Shown here: piece after piece, positions 1 through 9,244 of the stretch
How the letters are laid out: each line of letters starts with the position of its first letter
Position numbering within the stretch: the first letter of the stretch is position 1
Assembly (NCBI RefSeq): GCF_020554865.1
Contig: NZ_JAJCIC010000017.1
Span: 1 to 64,000 of the forward strand
Origin: Lacrimispora sp. 210928-DFI.3.58
GTDB taxonomy: Bacteria > Bacillota > Clostridia > Lachnospirales > Lachnospiraceae
Direction of reading: 5' to 3'
Length of the DNA stretch: 64,000 nucleotides
The notes under the pieces: model-generated
Database searches by the model: none
Told to the model about the DNA's origin: nothing
Seen by the model: only the letters and a program-made list of their open reading frames with translations
Program-made: the position numbers and the translations under genes

Positions 1-78
1 CGCAATAGAAGGGGCTTATTGATGGCAAAACTTGCAATTACTTTTTCATTTAACCCAAAATATAAACTATTTATAAAA

Positions 79-120
79 TTAGCACTCACCTCTTGACAGT
101 GCTAACAATCATGTTATAAT
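79..120 (+). promoter_or_regulatory. CIRCE operator (HrcA) on the Hsp20 promoter
   Basis: The inverted repeat TTAGCACTC-N9-CAGTGCTAA lies at 79-105. It matches the CIRCE consensus except for one base in the right arm (C for G). It overlaps a promoter with -35 TTGACA (93-98), a 16-bp spacer and -10 TATAAT (115-120). HrcA bound here would block the promoter and release it on heat or protein-misfolding stress. Repression by HrcA is inferred from the site; hrcA is not in the window. Confidence 0.9.
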
Positions 121-173
121 AAAGCCAGAACAAAGAAAACAGCACAGCCAGATGGCTTAAGGAGGATATAGTT

Positions 174-614
174 ATGATGTTAATACCCAGAAGGAACTAC
201 GGACTGAACTTATTTGATGAATTTTTTAATGACCCGTTTTTTGCCGGAACAGCGGACAAGGCCGAGGAGGCGAAGAAGCTTCCGATCATGCGCACCGACA
301 TCCGGGAGAAGGACGGCAATTACCTCTTAGAGATTGAGCTCCCCGGCTTTAAGAAGGAGGATATCCGGGCAGAATTAAAAGACGGCTATCTCACTGTTAC
401 AGCTGAGTCATCCGTATCAGAGAACAAAGAGGCAGAAGGCGTCGTCATTCACAAAGAGCGCTATACAGGTGCCTGCAAGAGGTCCTTCTTTGTGGGCGAC
501 CAGCTCCGCCAGGAGGATATCCATGCTGCCTTTGGAAATGGTATTTTGAAGCTTCAGATCCCCAAGGAAGCTCCTAAGGTAGAGGAAACTCCAAAATATA
601 TCAATATCCTGTAA
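174..614 (+). CDS. Hsp20 small heat-shock protein
   Basis: ATP-independent holdase chaperone of the cytoplasm that binds unfolding proteins. The 146-residue product has the alpha-crystallin domain in its middle and C-terminal part, with the strand motif ELPGFKKEDI, the closing GNGILKLQIPK motif, and a C-terminal I-x-I (INI) that docks dimers in this family. Length is typical. The start is set by TAAGGAGG at 158-165, eight bases before ATG; a second in-frame ATG follows directly. It is monocistronic under a CIRCE-controlled promoter, so heat induction is expected. The next gene is convergent. Confidence 0.95.
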   Translation: MMLIPRRNYGLNLFDEFFNDPFFAGTADKAEEAKKLPIMRTDIREKDGNYLLEIELPGFKKEDIRAELKDGYLTVTAESSVSENKEAEGVVIHKERYTGACKRSFFVGDQLRQEDIHAAFGNGILKLQIPKEAPKVEETPKYINIL

Positions 615-683
615 AAAACAGCTTCATCCCCATACCATTCTTTTTCCAACCCTTCCTTATATAGATACGACCTTATAAATGCA

Positions 684-719
684 GGCAGCCGCCAGGGAGT
701 CCCCACCCTGACGGCTGTC
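684..719. terminator. GC-rich hairpin between convergent Hsp20 and MATE genes
   Basis: The arms GGCAGCCGCCAGGG and CCCTGACGGCTGTC face each other across a short loop. The hairpin sits between two convergent genes, where a bidirectional terminator is expected. There is no clean T-run on either strand, so this is a position-based guess. Confidence 0.4.
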
Positions 720-847
720 TGCTTCTGTCTATCGGTCAATTGCTGTCTTTTTAAGTCTACGGTACACGGCATTCTGTCCCTGTCTGCTGCATGCTGCTGT
801 CCGGACAGAGCTGCCCGGACCCGGCCTGCCCGAAATGACCGCCAGCG

Positions 848-2260
848 TCAGATCACCTTTTTCTCCTTCCATTTACCAGTCAAAAACCGCAAAAAGGAGA
901 CAATATAGTTGGCGCTCCATCCCATGGGCACTGCATACCATACGGCTGCCACTCCCCAGACAGGCGCAAAGTGGAAGGCTCCAAATACACGGATCGCCAG
1001 ATTCAGAAGATTGGCAGAAGTGAATACCATCACATCTCCCGCTCCTCTCAGCACTCCGTCCGTACATGCCTTTAATCCCAGCAGCGCAAAGAACCAGCAG
1101 ATAAAGGACACATAGCCCGTTCCTGTATCAAATGCACCGGGCACACCGGCAGCTGTCTGGGATGCCTCTCCTCCTAAAAATGCAGCAATGATCGGATCAT
1201 GGAACAAGCCGCCCACTAACGCGATCACCAGGGCAAAGCCGCCCACAATGGCATAGCTGGCCTTATAGCCCTGCTTTACCCGCTCCTTGTTCCCGGCCCC
1301 GATGTTCTGGGCCGTGAAGGTGGAAACGGCGTTGCCTGTGGCGATCATGGGCACCACGCAGATGGACTCGATCCTGCTGCCTGCGGAATAGCCGGCCAGA
1401 GCGGCAGAGCCGAAGCCGTTTACCACAGACTGCACAAGGAGCATTCCGATGGATACAATGGACTGCTGTAAAATGGAAGGGATTGCGATCTTCATGCCTC
1501 CTGCCAGCATTTCCCTGTCAAAGAAGGAAAAACCGTCTTCTGCCCCAGAGCTTTCATAGCCCTTCAGCTTCTTTATTAAAATGGTAAATGAAATAATGGC
1601 TGAAATGCCCTGGGCTGTCACTGTCGCAATGGCGACTCCGTCCACTCCCATTCCCATCCAGGTAACGGAAACAATATCCAGGATCACATTCAGGATGGAG
1701 GAAAAGATCAGCAGATACAGCGGCGTACCCGAATCACCCATGGCATTGAACACCGATGCCAGCACATTGTACATAAACAGGAAGGGAAGGCCCAGGAAAT
1801 AGATTCCCAGGTACAGCCTTGCCTGATCCATAATATTGTCCGGCGTATGGAGAAGCTCTAAGATCCGCCCGTTAAAGGCAAAGCCGAACATCCCCAGCAC
1901 CAGGCTTACTACCAAAAAGGTGACCAGCGCCGTGGAAATGGAGGTCTTCATACGTCCATACTGTCTGGCTCCCAGATATTGGGAGGTCAGTACGGAGGTT
2001 CCGTTTCCTCCTCCAATGGCGATCATGATGAATACGCTGGTGAGGGCATAGGAAGCTCCCACAGCCGCCAGGGCATCCTCGCCGACAAAATTTCCCACAA
2101 TGATGGAGTCCGCCATATTATAAAACTGCTGGAACAAATTCCCCAGTATCATGGGAAGGGCAAAGAGGAACAGGCTCTTTGCCGGACTTCCCTCTGTCAG
2201 ATCGATCTGTTTTCCGATCCAGCCTCTTTTGGCTGGCCTTTTCTCTGTATCGCTGTACAT
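848..2260 (-). CDS. MATE-family multidrug/sodium antiporter
   Basis: Integral membrane exporter of cationic drugs or metabolites driven by H+ or Na+. The 470-residue protein has the usual MATE length. Its N-terminus reads LTEGSPAKSLFLFALPM followed by ILGNLFQQFYNMADSIIVG, the first-helix signature of DinF/NorM-like proteins of Clostridia, and hydrophobic segments run throughout. The last residues are basic (KWKEKK). It lies 35 bases downstream of the oligoendopeptidase gene on the same strand and may be the last gene of the lrgA-lrgB-pepF transcript. Substrate unknown. Confidence 0.93.
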   Translation of the reverse strand: MYSDTEKRPAKRGWIGKQIDLTEGSPAKSLFLFALPMILGNLFQQFYNMADSIIVGNFVGEDALAAVGASYALTSVFIMIAIGGGNGTSVLTSQYLGARQYGRMKTSISTALVTFLVVSLVLGMFGFAFNGRILELLHTPDNIMDQARLYLGIYFLGLPFLFMYNVLASVFNAMGDSGTPLYLLIFSSILNVILDIVSVTWMGMGVDGVAIATVTAQGISAIISFTILIKKLKGYESSGAEDGFSFFDREMLAGGMKIAIPSILQQSIVSIGMLLVQSVVNGFGSAALAGYSAGSRIESICVVPMIATGNAVSTFTAQNIGAGNKERVKQGYKASYAIVGGFALVIALVGGLFHDPIIAAFLGGEASQTAAGVPGAFDTGTGYVSFICWFFALLGLKACTDGVLRGAGDVMVFTSANLLNLAIRVFGAFHFAPVWGVAAVWYAVPMGWSANYIVSFLRFLTGKWKEKKVI

Positions 2261-2295
2261 TTATCCCCGATTTTCTCCTTCTCCCAGGCCTTTAT

Positions 2296-4080
2296 CTACA
2301 TGCAGGCCTCAAACTCATCTAATAATTCCTCAAAAAATGCAAGGGCTTCATCCACCGGCCTGCTGCTTGACATATCCACGCCGCAGAGCTTTAAAAGCTC
2401 CACCGGCTTCATGGAGCAGCCGCCGCTTAAGAACTTCTTATAGCCCTCAAGCGCTCCCTCTTCCCCCCGCATGATCCTGCTGCTGATAGCGATCGCCGCA
2501 GAAAATCCGGTAGCATACTGGTACACATAAAATGGCGTGTAGAAATGAGGGATCCGCTCCCACTCATAGTCGATCTGGGGATCCACTGTCATCTCCGGTC
2601 CAAAGTAGTCTTCATTCAGCCTGTGGTATTTCCCGCACAGGCTCTGGGCTGTCAGGCTTTCCCCGGCAGCTCCTGCCAGATGGGCCTCCTGCTCAAATTC
2701 CGCAAACATGGTCTGACGGAACAGGGTGCCGCGGAAGCTTTCCAGGAAGTGGTTTAACAGATATGCCTTTTCCTTCTTATCCTTTGCCTTCTTAAGCAGG
2801 CAGCGTATCAGCAGCGCCTCGTTGCAGGTGGACGCCACCTCTGCCACGAAGATCTTGTAGCCCGCATAGGTAAAGGGCTGGTTCCTGTCCGAATACCAGG
2901 TGTGGATGGAATGGCCCATCTCATGGGCCAGGGTGAACACATCGTTTAAGGTCCCGTGGAAATTTAAGAGCACATAAGGATGACAGCCATAGGTTCCCCA
3001 GGAATAGGCGCCGCTGCGCTTTCCCTCATTTTCGTACACATCGATCCAGCGGTTTGCAAAGCCTTCCTCCAGAAGGGATGCGTATTCCTCTCCCAAGGGC
3101 GCCAGTCCCTCCTTCACAATGGCCTTTGCCTCCTCAAAGGTATAATGCCTGTCTGCCTCTCCCACCATGGGAACGTAGAGATCATACATATGCAGTTCCT
3201 CCACTCCCAGTACCTTCTTGCGCAGGGCAGTATAGCGGTGCAGCTTCGGCAGATGGCTCCTCACTGCCTTTACCAGGTTGTCATATACCTCCTCCGGCAC
3301 CTCGTTCTCTGCCAGATAATACTGCCTGCTGGACGCATACTTCTTTGCCTTTGCATAGAAGACAGCCTGCTTTACATTGGCGGAAAAGGCAGCGGCCAGG
3401 GTATTGGAAAACTGGCGGTATACACTGTAGAGCCCTTCAAATGCATCCCTGCGTATGCGCCTGTCCTGGTTCTCCATCAGGGATATATAGTTGCCGTGAG
3501 TGATGGCAACCGCCTCGCCGTTTTCTCCTGTGATGGAGGGGAATTTTACATCTGCATTGTTGAACATATTGAAGATCTGACTGGCTCCCTGGGTAGCGTC
3601 ATAGGACTGAGCCAGCAGCATTTCCATGTCCCCGGAAAGGGTATGCTCCTTTTTCTCCAACAGGATCTCCAGGGCGCGGTCAAAATGGCGGATGCCGTTA
3701 TCCGACCTCCGATATTCTGCAAGGAGCTCATCCGGCATGGAGAGAATCTCCGGTACAATGAAGGAGGAGCGCTCCGCCGCCTGAAAGGACAGGGACTGGG
3801 CCCTGGCAAACATGTCCTGATACTTCTGCTCTGCTGTGTCCTCGTCTGAGCGCATTCTCGCATAGACGTAGAGACGCTCGATCTTTCTCTCGGAATCATC
3901 GTCAAACTTCAGGCAGCGGCAGAGCATATCCGCTGAGTCCGAGAGATGGCCCTGAAATGTCTCATACTTCCCGATCTCCCCGGAGGCTTCCTCAAACAGT
4001 GCCTCCCAGGCCTCATTGCTCTCTATCATATCCTCCAGTTTCCATGTGTCCTTTTCCTCTGCCTCAAACCGTTTCTTCAT
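2296..4080 (-). CDS. pepF: Oligoendopeptidase F (M3 family)
   Basis: Cytoplasmic zinc metallopeptidase that degrades short peptides. The 594-residue product carries the thermolysin-like zinc motif HEMGH at residues 386-390, with downstream Glu-rich helices typical of M3B enzymes. Length matches PepF (about 600). The open frame extends ten codons further upstream, but AAAGGAG sits about ten bases before the ATG at 4080, so that start is chosen. It follows lrgB by 26 bases on the same strand, suggesting co-transcription with lrgAB. Confidence 0.95.
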   Translation of the reverse strand: MKKRFEAEEKDTWKLEDMIESNEAWEALFEEASGEIGKYETFQGHLSDSADMLCRCLKFDDDSERKIERLYVYARMRSDEDTAEQKYQDMFARAQSLSFQAAERSSFIVPEILSMPDELLAEYRRSDNGIRHFDRALEILLEKKEHTLSGDMEMLLAQSYDATQGASQIFNMFNNADVKFPSITGENGEAVAITHGNYISLMENQDRRIRRDAFEGLYSVYRQFSNTLAAAFSANVKQAVFYAKAKKYASSRQYYLAENEVPEEVYDNLVKAVRSHLPKLHRYTALRKKVLGVEELHMYDLYVPMVGEADRHYTFEEAKAIVKEGLAPLGEEYASLLEEGFANRWIDVYENEGKRSGAYSWGTYGCHPYVLLNFHGTLNDVFTLAHEMGHSIHTWYSDRNQPFTYAGYKIFVAEVASTCNEALLIRCLLKKAKDKKEKAYLLNHFLESFRGTLFRQTMFAEFEQEAHLAGAAGESLTAQSLCGKYHRLNEDYFGPEMTVDPQIDYEWERIPHFYTPFYVYQYATGFSAAIAISSRIMRGEEGALEGYKKFLSGGCSMKPVELLKLCGVDMSSSRPVDEALAFFEELLDEFEACM

Positions 4081-4106
4081 GTAATCTGCGCTCCTTTCTC
4101 TTTCCA

Positions 4107-4811
4107 TCAAATAAATCCCGCTACAATGGGCACAACGATCACTGTCATAATGCCCGCCACTGCAATAGAAAGGCTGCTCATGGCGCCCTCGATCTCTCCC
4201 ATCTCCAGAGCTTTGGCTGTTCCCACTGCATGGGAGCTGGTTCCTATGGCCAGTCCCTTTGCCACCGGATGACGGATGCCTGCCAGCTTTAAGACCACCT
4301 CTCCTGCCATATTTCCCAACAGGCCGGTCAGAACAATGCTGATAACGGTCAGGGTGACAAGGCCTCCTGCCTCCTCACTGATGCCCATGCCGATGGCAGT
4401 GGTGATGGATTTTGGCAGAAAGGTGACATAGTAGGTATGATCCATTCCCAGAAGCTTACACAGCAGGAAAATACTCATGGCGCTGGTAACAACCCCTGAG
4501 GTAATGCCTGCTGCCACGGCAGCTCCGTGCTTTTTCAGCAGATGAAGCTGCTTATAAAGCGGGATTGCCAGGCATACGGTAGCTGGTGTTAAAAGCCAGC
4601 TTAAGTAAGATGCACCTTTATTATATGTGTCATAGTCGATTCCTACTCCTGCCAGACAGCCGATGACCAGCGCGGTTGCCACTAAGAGCGGGTTTAAGAT
4701 GGCAAGCTTTGTCTTATCCTTCAGCCAGCAGCCAAACAGAAAGGCTGCCAGGCTTAAAAACAGTCCAAAATACTGGGACTGCTCCAATATCTCCCTGATG
4801 CTGTCTCTCAT
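4107..4811 (-). CDS. lrgB: LrgB-family (CidB/YohK) membrane protein
   Basis: Polytopic membrane protein of the LrgAB/CidAB family, linked in other bacteria to murein hydrolase control, overflow metabolism and pyruvate uptake. The 234-residue product starts MRDSIREILEQSQYFG, contains several hydrophobic helices, and has the family's conserved C-terminal GTSSHAVGTAKALEMGE motif. The start is set by AAGGAGG upstream and an ATGA overlap with the lrgA stop. The longer upstream extension overlaps lrgA coding sequence and is unlikely. lrgA precedes it and pepF follows. Confidence 0.93.
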   Translation of the reverse strand: MRDSIREILEQSQYFGLFLSLAAFLFGCWLKDKTKLAILNPLLVATALVIGCLAGVGIDYDTYNKGASYLSWLLTPATVCLAIPLYKQLHLLKKHGAAVAAGITSGVVTSAMSIFLLCKLLGMDHTYYVTFLPKSITTAIGMGISEEAGGLVTLTVISIVLTGLLGNMAGEVVLKLAGIRHPVAKGLAIGTSSHAVGTAKALEMGEIEGAMSSLSIAVAGIMTVIVVPIVAGFI

Positions 4812-5179
4812 CTCGCCATATCCTCCTTTTTCTCTGCCTTTTCCCTCATCATCCACTGGGAAACCCAGCCTGTTACGCACATAACGGCCAATGTGGAGAT
4901 CACGAGTATGAGCACAAAGGGCAGAACATTTTCCAGTATCATGTCCACACATTCCATGATCCCGACCATGGCGGGCAGAAACATCATTGTCATGGTATCC
5001 AGAAGAAAGTTTCCTGCTCCCTCCACGTTCTCCAGCTTTACTGCTCCGCTTATCAGAGCTGCCAGCAGAATAAAAAGCCCATAGACGCCTGCCGGCACCG
5101 GAAGAGGAAGGGTTCGGTTCAAAATCTCTCCTGCCATGGTGATCCCCAGGATGATCCCGATCTGCTTTACGTATTTCAT
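4808..5179 (-). CDS. lrgA: LrgA/CidA-family holin-like protein
   Basis: Small membrane protein (123 residues, about four hydrophobic segments) of the CidA/LrgA family, the partner of LrgB. Family features include the N-terminal KQIGIILGITMAGEIL and PLPVPAGVYGLFILLAAL, and the conserved MTMMFLPAMVGIM. AGGAGG lies twelve bases before ATG 5179. The four-base overlap with lrgB indicates translational coupling. A promoter with TTGAAT and TAGAAT boxes lies about 50 bases upstream. Confidence 0.93.
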   Translation of the reverse strand: MKYVKQIGIILGITMAGEILNRTLPLPVPAGVYGLFILLAALISGAVKLENVEGAGNFLLDTMTMMFLPAMVGIMECVDMILENVLPFVLILVISTLAVMCVTGWVSQWMMREKAEKKEDMAR

Positions 5180-5228
5180 AATTGCATTATTCCTCCTAAG
5201 GCAGTCTTCCCGGCTGCACATGGCTCTT

Positions 5229-5257
5229 ATTCTACCACTGCATATTTGGAGATTCAA
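5229..5257 (-). promoter_or_regulatory. Promoter of the lrgA-lrgB(-pepF-MATE) operon
   Basis: On the minus strand, -35 TTGAAT (5252-5257) and -10 TAGAAT (5229-5234) are separated by 17 bases and precede the lrgA ribosome binding site. Sigma-A type by consensus. Confidence 0.7.
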
Positions 5258-5357
5258 GCCTATTCTTTTTTTGAGTTTCCGCATTTTGCATTGCAAATTC
5301 TTCCGCATTCATTTAAAATAAAAAATCAGAGTAAAAAATCAGAAAGGAACCGCTTTT

Positions 5358-6152
5358 ATGCCCATTATCACTACCTCGCAATTATCTCGTGAACAGCAGG
5401 ATGCAGTCCTTCATTTGACAGAGCTTTGCAGGCAGGCTGACGGCCTGACTCTTTCCTGCCCGGAGGATGGGGACAGCTACTGGCTTTTTATGGATAAAGA
5501 CGGAGAACTTCTCTCGTTTCTTGCAGCCTATGAGATCACGCAGGATGTGTGGGAGTGCTATGGTTTTACCAGGCCGGACCTGCACGGACAGGGATATTTC
5601 TCCGCCCTTCTGTCTGAAGCCTGCGGAGACGGCGGAGCTCTGGCAGATGGGGATCTGTATTTTGTGTGTGACGGAGCATGTAAGGAGGCCCTTAAGGTGC
5701 TTGAACACATGGGCGCAGAGCTTTCCTCTGAGGAATATATGATGGAATGGGACTGGGAGAAGGAAAAAGAGCTTCCCCAGGAGGTATTAAAGCAGGCTGG
5801 CCCATGTCCTCTCTCTCTTTTGCTTCCCGACGGCAGCCTCCTCTCGGAGGGAGAACCAGATGCCGGATCTGCCGTCATGGTGCGGGCCTTTACACCTGAT
5901 TCCCGGCTTGCCGCCTTCTGCCATCTCTCCTTTCAGGGAGATGACGTCTACCTCTACGGCCTGGAGGTTCTTCCTGATATGCGCAGAAAGGGCGTGGGAA
6001 CAGCCTTTCTCTGCACCTTACTGTGCATCCTGAGGGACAGGGGATACGGCAGGCTGCGCCTTCAGGTGTCCCGCGGAAATGAAGGCGCCATGGCGCTCTA
6101 CCAAAAAACAGGGTTCCGCATTACCGAAACCCTGTCCTACTACCTGTATTAA
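5358..6152 (+). CDS. Tandem GNAT-fold N-acetyltransferase
   Basis: 264-residue protein with two GNAT-like halves. The C-terminal half (about 170-264) has the acetyl-CoA pyrophosphate loop RRKGVGTA, preceded by the beta-strand YLYGLEVLPDM, and the closing ALYQKTGFRIT motif, so it looks active. The N-terminal half keeps only a weak echo of the loop (HGQGYFSALL). Substrate unknown. AAGGA at 5343-5347 precedes the ATG. It is transcribed alone and convergent with the alarmone synthetase. Confidence 0.85.
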   Translation: MPIITTSQLSREQQDAVLHLTELCRQADGLTLSCPEDGDSYWLFMDKDGELLSFLAAYEITQDVWECYGFTRPDLHGQGYFSALLSEACGDGGALADGDLYFVCDGACKEALKVLEHMGAELSSEEYMMEWDWEKEKELPQEVLKQAGPCPLSLLLPDGSLLSEGEPDAGSAVMVRAFTPDSRLAAFCHLSFQGDDVYLYGLEVLPDMRRKGVGTAFLCTLLCILRDRGYGRLRLQVSRGNEGAMALYQKTGFRITETLSYYLY

Positions 6153-6180
6153 ATTTTTTACGCTGCTGCATTTTCCTGCA

Positions 6181-6894
6181 TCAGTCCCTCTTTACAGTGA
6201 CTCCCTGTGCCTCGATCCTCTTGCGTATCTCCAGCATTTTGATATCTGTCTGTGCGATCACGTCCGCACATATCCTCAGCTCTTCGCTGATCTCCCCATT
6301 GTCGTCAATAAAGGATTTCTTGTACTTTAGCTGATGGTCCAAGCTTGCCCAGAAATCCATGGCCATGGTGCGTATCTGCACCTCCACCCGCATGGGCTTT
6401 TTGCTGTCCGAAAAAAACACAGGGATCTCAATGATCATGTGATAGCTGCGGTAGCCGTTGGGCTTTGGATTCTTAATGTAGTCCTTCACAGCAACGACCG
6501 TCACATCATCCTGGCGCACCAGCATCTCTGCCACCTTGTAGATGTCATCCACAAAGGAACAGATAATACGGATCCCTGCCACATCATCCAGGTTATTCAC
6601 CATGGACTCCACGGAGATCTCCAGACCGCGGCGCTTCAGCTTTTCCATAATGCTCTTTGGCTTTTTTACCCTGGATTTGATCATCTCGATGGGATTGCGC
6701 TGGTTTTTGATAGACAGCTCATCATTTAAGACCTCAAGCTTTGTCTTTACTTCCCGGATCGCGCTGGTGTACATCATGATCGCCTGCTGAAATTCTCGTG
6801 CCTCATTGATCAGGACATCCGGGACCTTGACCTCATCCGGCACATGGACGATGGACTGATGAAGCTCACTGTTTGGATTAAGGCTTATGTTCAC
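6181..6894 (-). CDS. Small alarmone synthetase (RelA/SpoT domain, RelP/RelQ type)
   Basis: Predicted to make (p)ppGpp from ATP and GTP/GDP. The 237-residue protein is a stand-alone synthetase domain without HD hydrolase, TGS or ACT domains. It shows the RelA_SpoT motifs GIRIICSFVDDIYKVAEML, the G-loop region KPNGYRSYHM, and the EVQIRTMAMDFWASLDHQLKYK region near the C-terminus split here as EVQIRT and FWASLDHQLKYK. Length fits the RelQ/YjbM class, which acts as a tetramer. Mrp lies 33 bases upstream on the same strand. Confidence 0.93.
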   Translation of the reverse strand: MNISLNPNSELHQSIVHVPDEVKVPDVLINEAREFQQAIMMYTSAIREVKTKLEVLNDELSIKNQRNPIEMIKSRVKKPKSIMEKLKRRGLEISVESMVNNLDDVAGIRIICSFVDDIYKVAEMLVRQDDVTVVAVKDYIKNPKPNGYRSYHMIIEIPVFFSDSKKPMRVEVQIRTMAMDFWASLDHQLKYKKSFIDDNGEISEELRICADVIAQTDIKMLEIRKRIEAQGVTVKRD

Positions 6895-6927
6895 CGGTTC
6901 ATCTCACCTCTGCTTCCTACTGTATAA

Positions 6928-7758
6928 TTATTCGATCGCCTTTATGGCCTCCTCAAACCATGGCATATCCAGATATTCTACGCGGCCTGCGTCTACCATC
7001 TGGGCGATCTTCGGGTCGATGGGGATCTGGGCAAGGACCTTAAGTCCCTGTTCTGCCGCTGCCTCCTCAATGTGGCTCTCGCCAAATACATTGATATGCT
7101 TCTTGCAGTCAGGACATTCCAGATAACTCATATTCTCCACAATACCGATGATCGGGATATCCATCTTCTTTGCCATATTCACTGCCTTTGCCACGATCAT
7201 GCTCACCAGCTCCTGCGGGGAAGTAACGATGACAATACCGTCCACCGGCAGGGACTGGAATACAGTCAAAGGCACATCTCCTGTTCCCGGAGGCATGTCC
7301 ACGAACATATAGTCGATATCCTGCCACAGGGTCTCTGACCAGAACTGCTTTACGGCCCCTGCGATCACAGGGCCTCTCCAGATAACGGGATCCGTGTTGT
7401 TCTCAAGGAGCAGGTTGGCTGACATGATCTCCACTCCCTCCAGGGACTTTGCAGGGATCATCAGCTTGCCGTCAGGGGTGGTTGCCACGCCTTCGTTCTC
7501 TATTCCAAAGGCCATGGGAATGGATGGGCCTGTTACGTCTGCATCCAGGATAGCCGTCCGCTTTCCCTTTTTATTCATGCTTGCTGCCAGCATGGAGGTC
7601 ACAAGGGATTTTCCCACTCCGCCCTTTCCGCTGACAACTCCGATCACCTTTTTGACGGAGCTTTCCGGAGCCAATGCCTCCAGGAAATCATTTTTATCAA
7701 CTGTACGGCTGTCGCAGTTCGCACTGCAGGAGCCGCAGTCGTGGTTACATTCACTCAT
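6928..7758 (-). CDS. mrp: Mrp/NBP35-type Fe-S cluster carrier ATPase
   Basis: P-loop ATPase that assembles or carries Fe-S clusters in the cytoplasm. The 276-residue protein starts with a Cys-rich stretch (CNHDCGSCSANC, residues 4-15). The deviant Walker A GKGGVGKS is at 44-51, DMPPGTGD supplies the Walker B region, and ENMSYLECPDC contains the C-x-x-C of the Mrp family. AAGGAG upstream selects the ATG at 7758 over an in-frame upstream extension. Co-directional with the alarmone synthetase downstream. Confidence 0.95.
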   Translation of the reverse strand: MSECNHDCGSCSANCDSRTVDKNDFLEALAPESSVKKVIGVVSGKGGVGKSLVTSMLAASMNKKGKRTAILDADVTGPSIPMAFGIENEGVATTPDGKLMIPAKSLEGVEIMSANLLLENNTDPVIWRGPVIAGAVKQFWSETLWQDIDYMFVDMPPGTGDVPLTVFQSLPVDGIVIVTSPQELVSMIVAKAVNMAKKMDIPIIGIVENMSYLECPDCKKHINVFGESHIEEAAAEQGLKVLAQIPIDPKIAQMVDAGRVEYLDMPWFEEAIKAIE

Positions 7759-7950
7759 TACTCTATCTCCTTCCAAGTTCATTACCATAAAAACCTCGGC
7801 GGCGCCTCCGCCAGCCGGGCGCATGCAGGCTTGCATTCTAATAATTATAAATCTATTTTGCAGAAATGTCCATTGCTTTGCCTATTAAATATCTCTAAAC
7901 AGCCGGGCTGAATGAGGGTACGAGGCAGCCGGCGAAGACGCGGCAGCCAC

Positions 7951-9153
7951 TTATCCGCAAATTGCCCAGAGCAGGGGATACAGCCCAAAGTCCGGGCTCC
8001 CCAGGAGACGTTTTTCAAACAGTGCCTTGTTCTCATCCGAATGCTCCATCTCCCTGGAAAAATAATGGGCGGCCTCTGCCATTTCCGTAAGTCCCAGGCT
8101 TCCCTTCTCCTGCCACATAGCCTGGGCCATCTCCTCGATCAGGAAGGAGCCAGCCACTGCCAGCTTCATTTTCCCATAAGGGTTCCCATTGTACACAGCG
8201 CCGCAAAAGTAGGTAAATACGAAATAAACCATCAGCTGCTCCCTATAGCGGGAAAGCTCCTCCTTCTCCATGCTGGCAAGAAACCGGCTGCGGGCTGCGC
8301 CATAGGCCTCATTGCCCGCTCCATACAGGCTCTGCTCCATCCTGCGGCGCAGCTTCGGCCAATCCTTTTTCAAGGGCTCCATCTCAGCCAAAAGGGCAAA
8401 AAGGTGTTTCGCCATTTCATAGCGGCTCTGACAGGCTGACTGTGTTTCTTTGCCTGTACAGCCTTCATTTTTCCCGCCTTCTGCAGGGGAAAGCCCTTTC
8501 CTGAACAGCCGTTCCCACAGATACGCCTCCCTGTCTGCCCTCTTACAGCGCTTAAACAGGCTGTCCGCCTCATACAGCCTGTCTCTGCGGATGCATCCCT
8601 GCAGGTCATGGGCCATTGCAAGGCACAGTCCTGTGCGGGCCTGTATGTCCATGGTGCGGTCCTGAAGGATCTCCAGGGCCAGATCCCTGGCATCGGCCAG
8701 CTTTGTATAGAGGAAGAAATCAAAGTCGCCGTAGGTCTCCTCCCTGTCGTCCTCCATTGCGAAAAAGCGCACCGGCTCCTTACAGCCCAGTATGAGCTTT
8801 GCCGCCTCCACACAGGAAAGGCAGAGGGAAACTTCCCTCACACCCTCAAATTCTTCCATATGGCGGGGATACCTGCGGCAGGTCCTGCACAGGTGCTCCG
8901 GTCCCATCTCCCTGTAAATGTCACAGAGATTATCCTCGTCCAGAAAAGCGCAGCGGTGATGGTACTGCTTGAAGGAGCCCTCCTTCCAATTAATGGAATT
9001 GTGCAGCCGGTTTCCGAAGGGTCCCTTTACCTTACGGTAGCGCTCCAGGGAGCCCTCATCGATCATGATCTCCCACCCGGCGCAGCAGGTGTCCCTGCAC
9101 TCTGATGCGATACACTGAAATTGTCTGTAGTAATGCGGAAATATATACAGCAT
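7951..9153 (-). CDS. fliB: FliB-family (flagellin lysine N-methylase-like) protein
   Basis: 400-residue protein with the Cys-rich N-terminus diagnostic of the FliB family: ECRDTCCAGWE near residue 18, CAFLDEDNLCDIY, and LCRTCRRYPRH. These cysteines probably bind an Fe-S cluster. In enterobacteria FliB methylates flagellin lysines. No flagellar gene is in this window, so the target is unknown. Many clostridial homologues are similarly orphan. It is transcribed with, and 91 bases downstream of, the ogt gene. Confidence 0.88.
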   Translation of the reverse strand: MLYIFPHYYRQFQCIASECRDTCCAGWEIMIDEGSLERYRKVKGPFGNRLHNSINWKEGSFKQYHHRCAFLDEDNLCDIYREMGPEHLCRTCRRYPRHMEEFEGVREVSLCLSCVEAAKLILGCKEPVRFFAMEDDREETYGDFDFFLYTKLADARDLALEILQDRTMDIQARTGLCLAMAHDLQGCIRRDRLYEADSLFKRCKRADREAYLWERLFRKGLSPAEGGKNEGCTGKETQSACQSRYEMAKHLFALLAEMEPLKKDWPKLRRRMEQSLYGAGNEAYGAARSRFLASMEKEELSRYREQLMVYFVFTYFCGAVYNGNPYGKMKLAVAGSFLIEEMAQAMWQEKGSLGLTEMAEAAHYFSREMEHSDENKALFEKRLLGSPDFGLYPLLWAICG

Positions 9154-9244
9154 ATGTGGTTCTCTTTTCTCAGCAGCCTCTGTTTTTGCCGCTGGTTTCT
9201 CAATGATTAGGGCCGGAAGCCCTGTTTTCCGGCACGCAGGCCGC

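Noticed and set aside
2980..3849. Long plus-strand frame opposite pepF
   Set aside because: Antisense shadow of a strongly coding gene; no ribosome binding site or family similarity.
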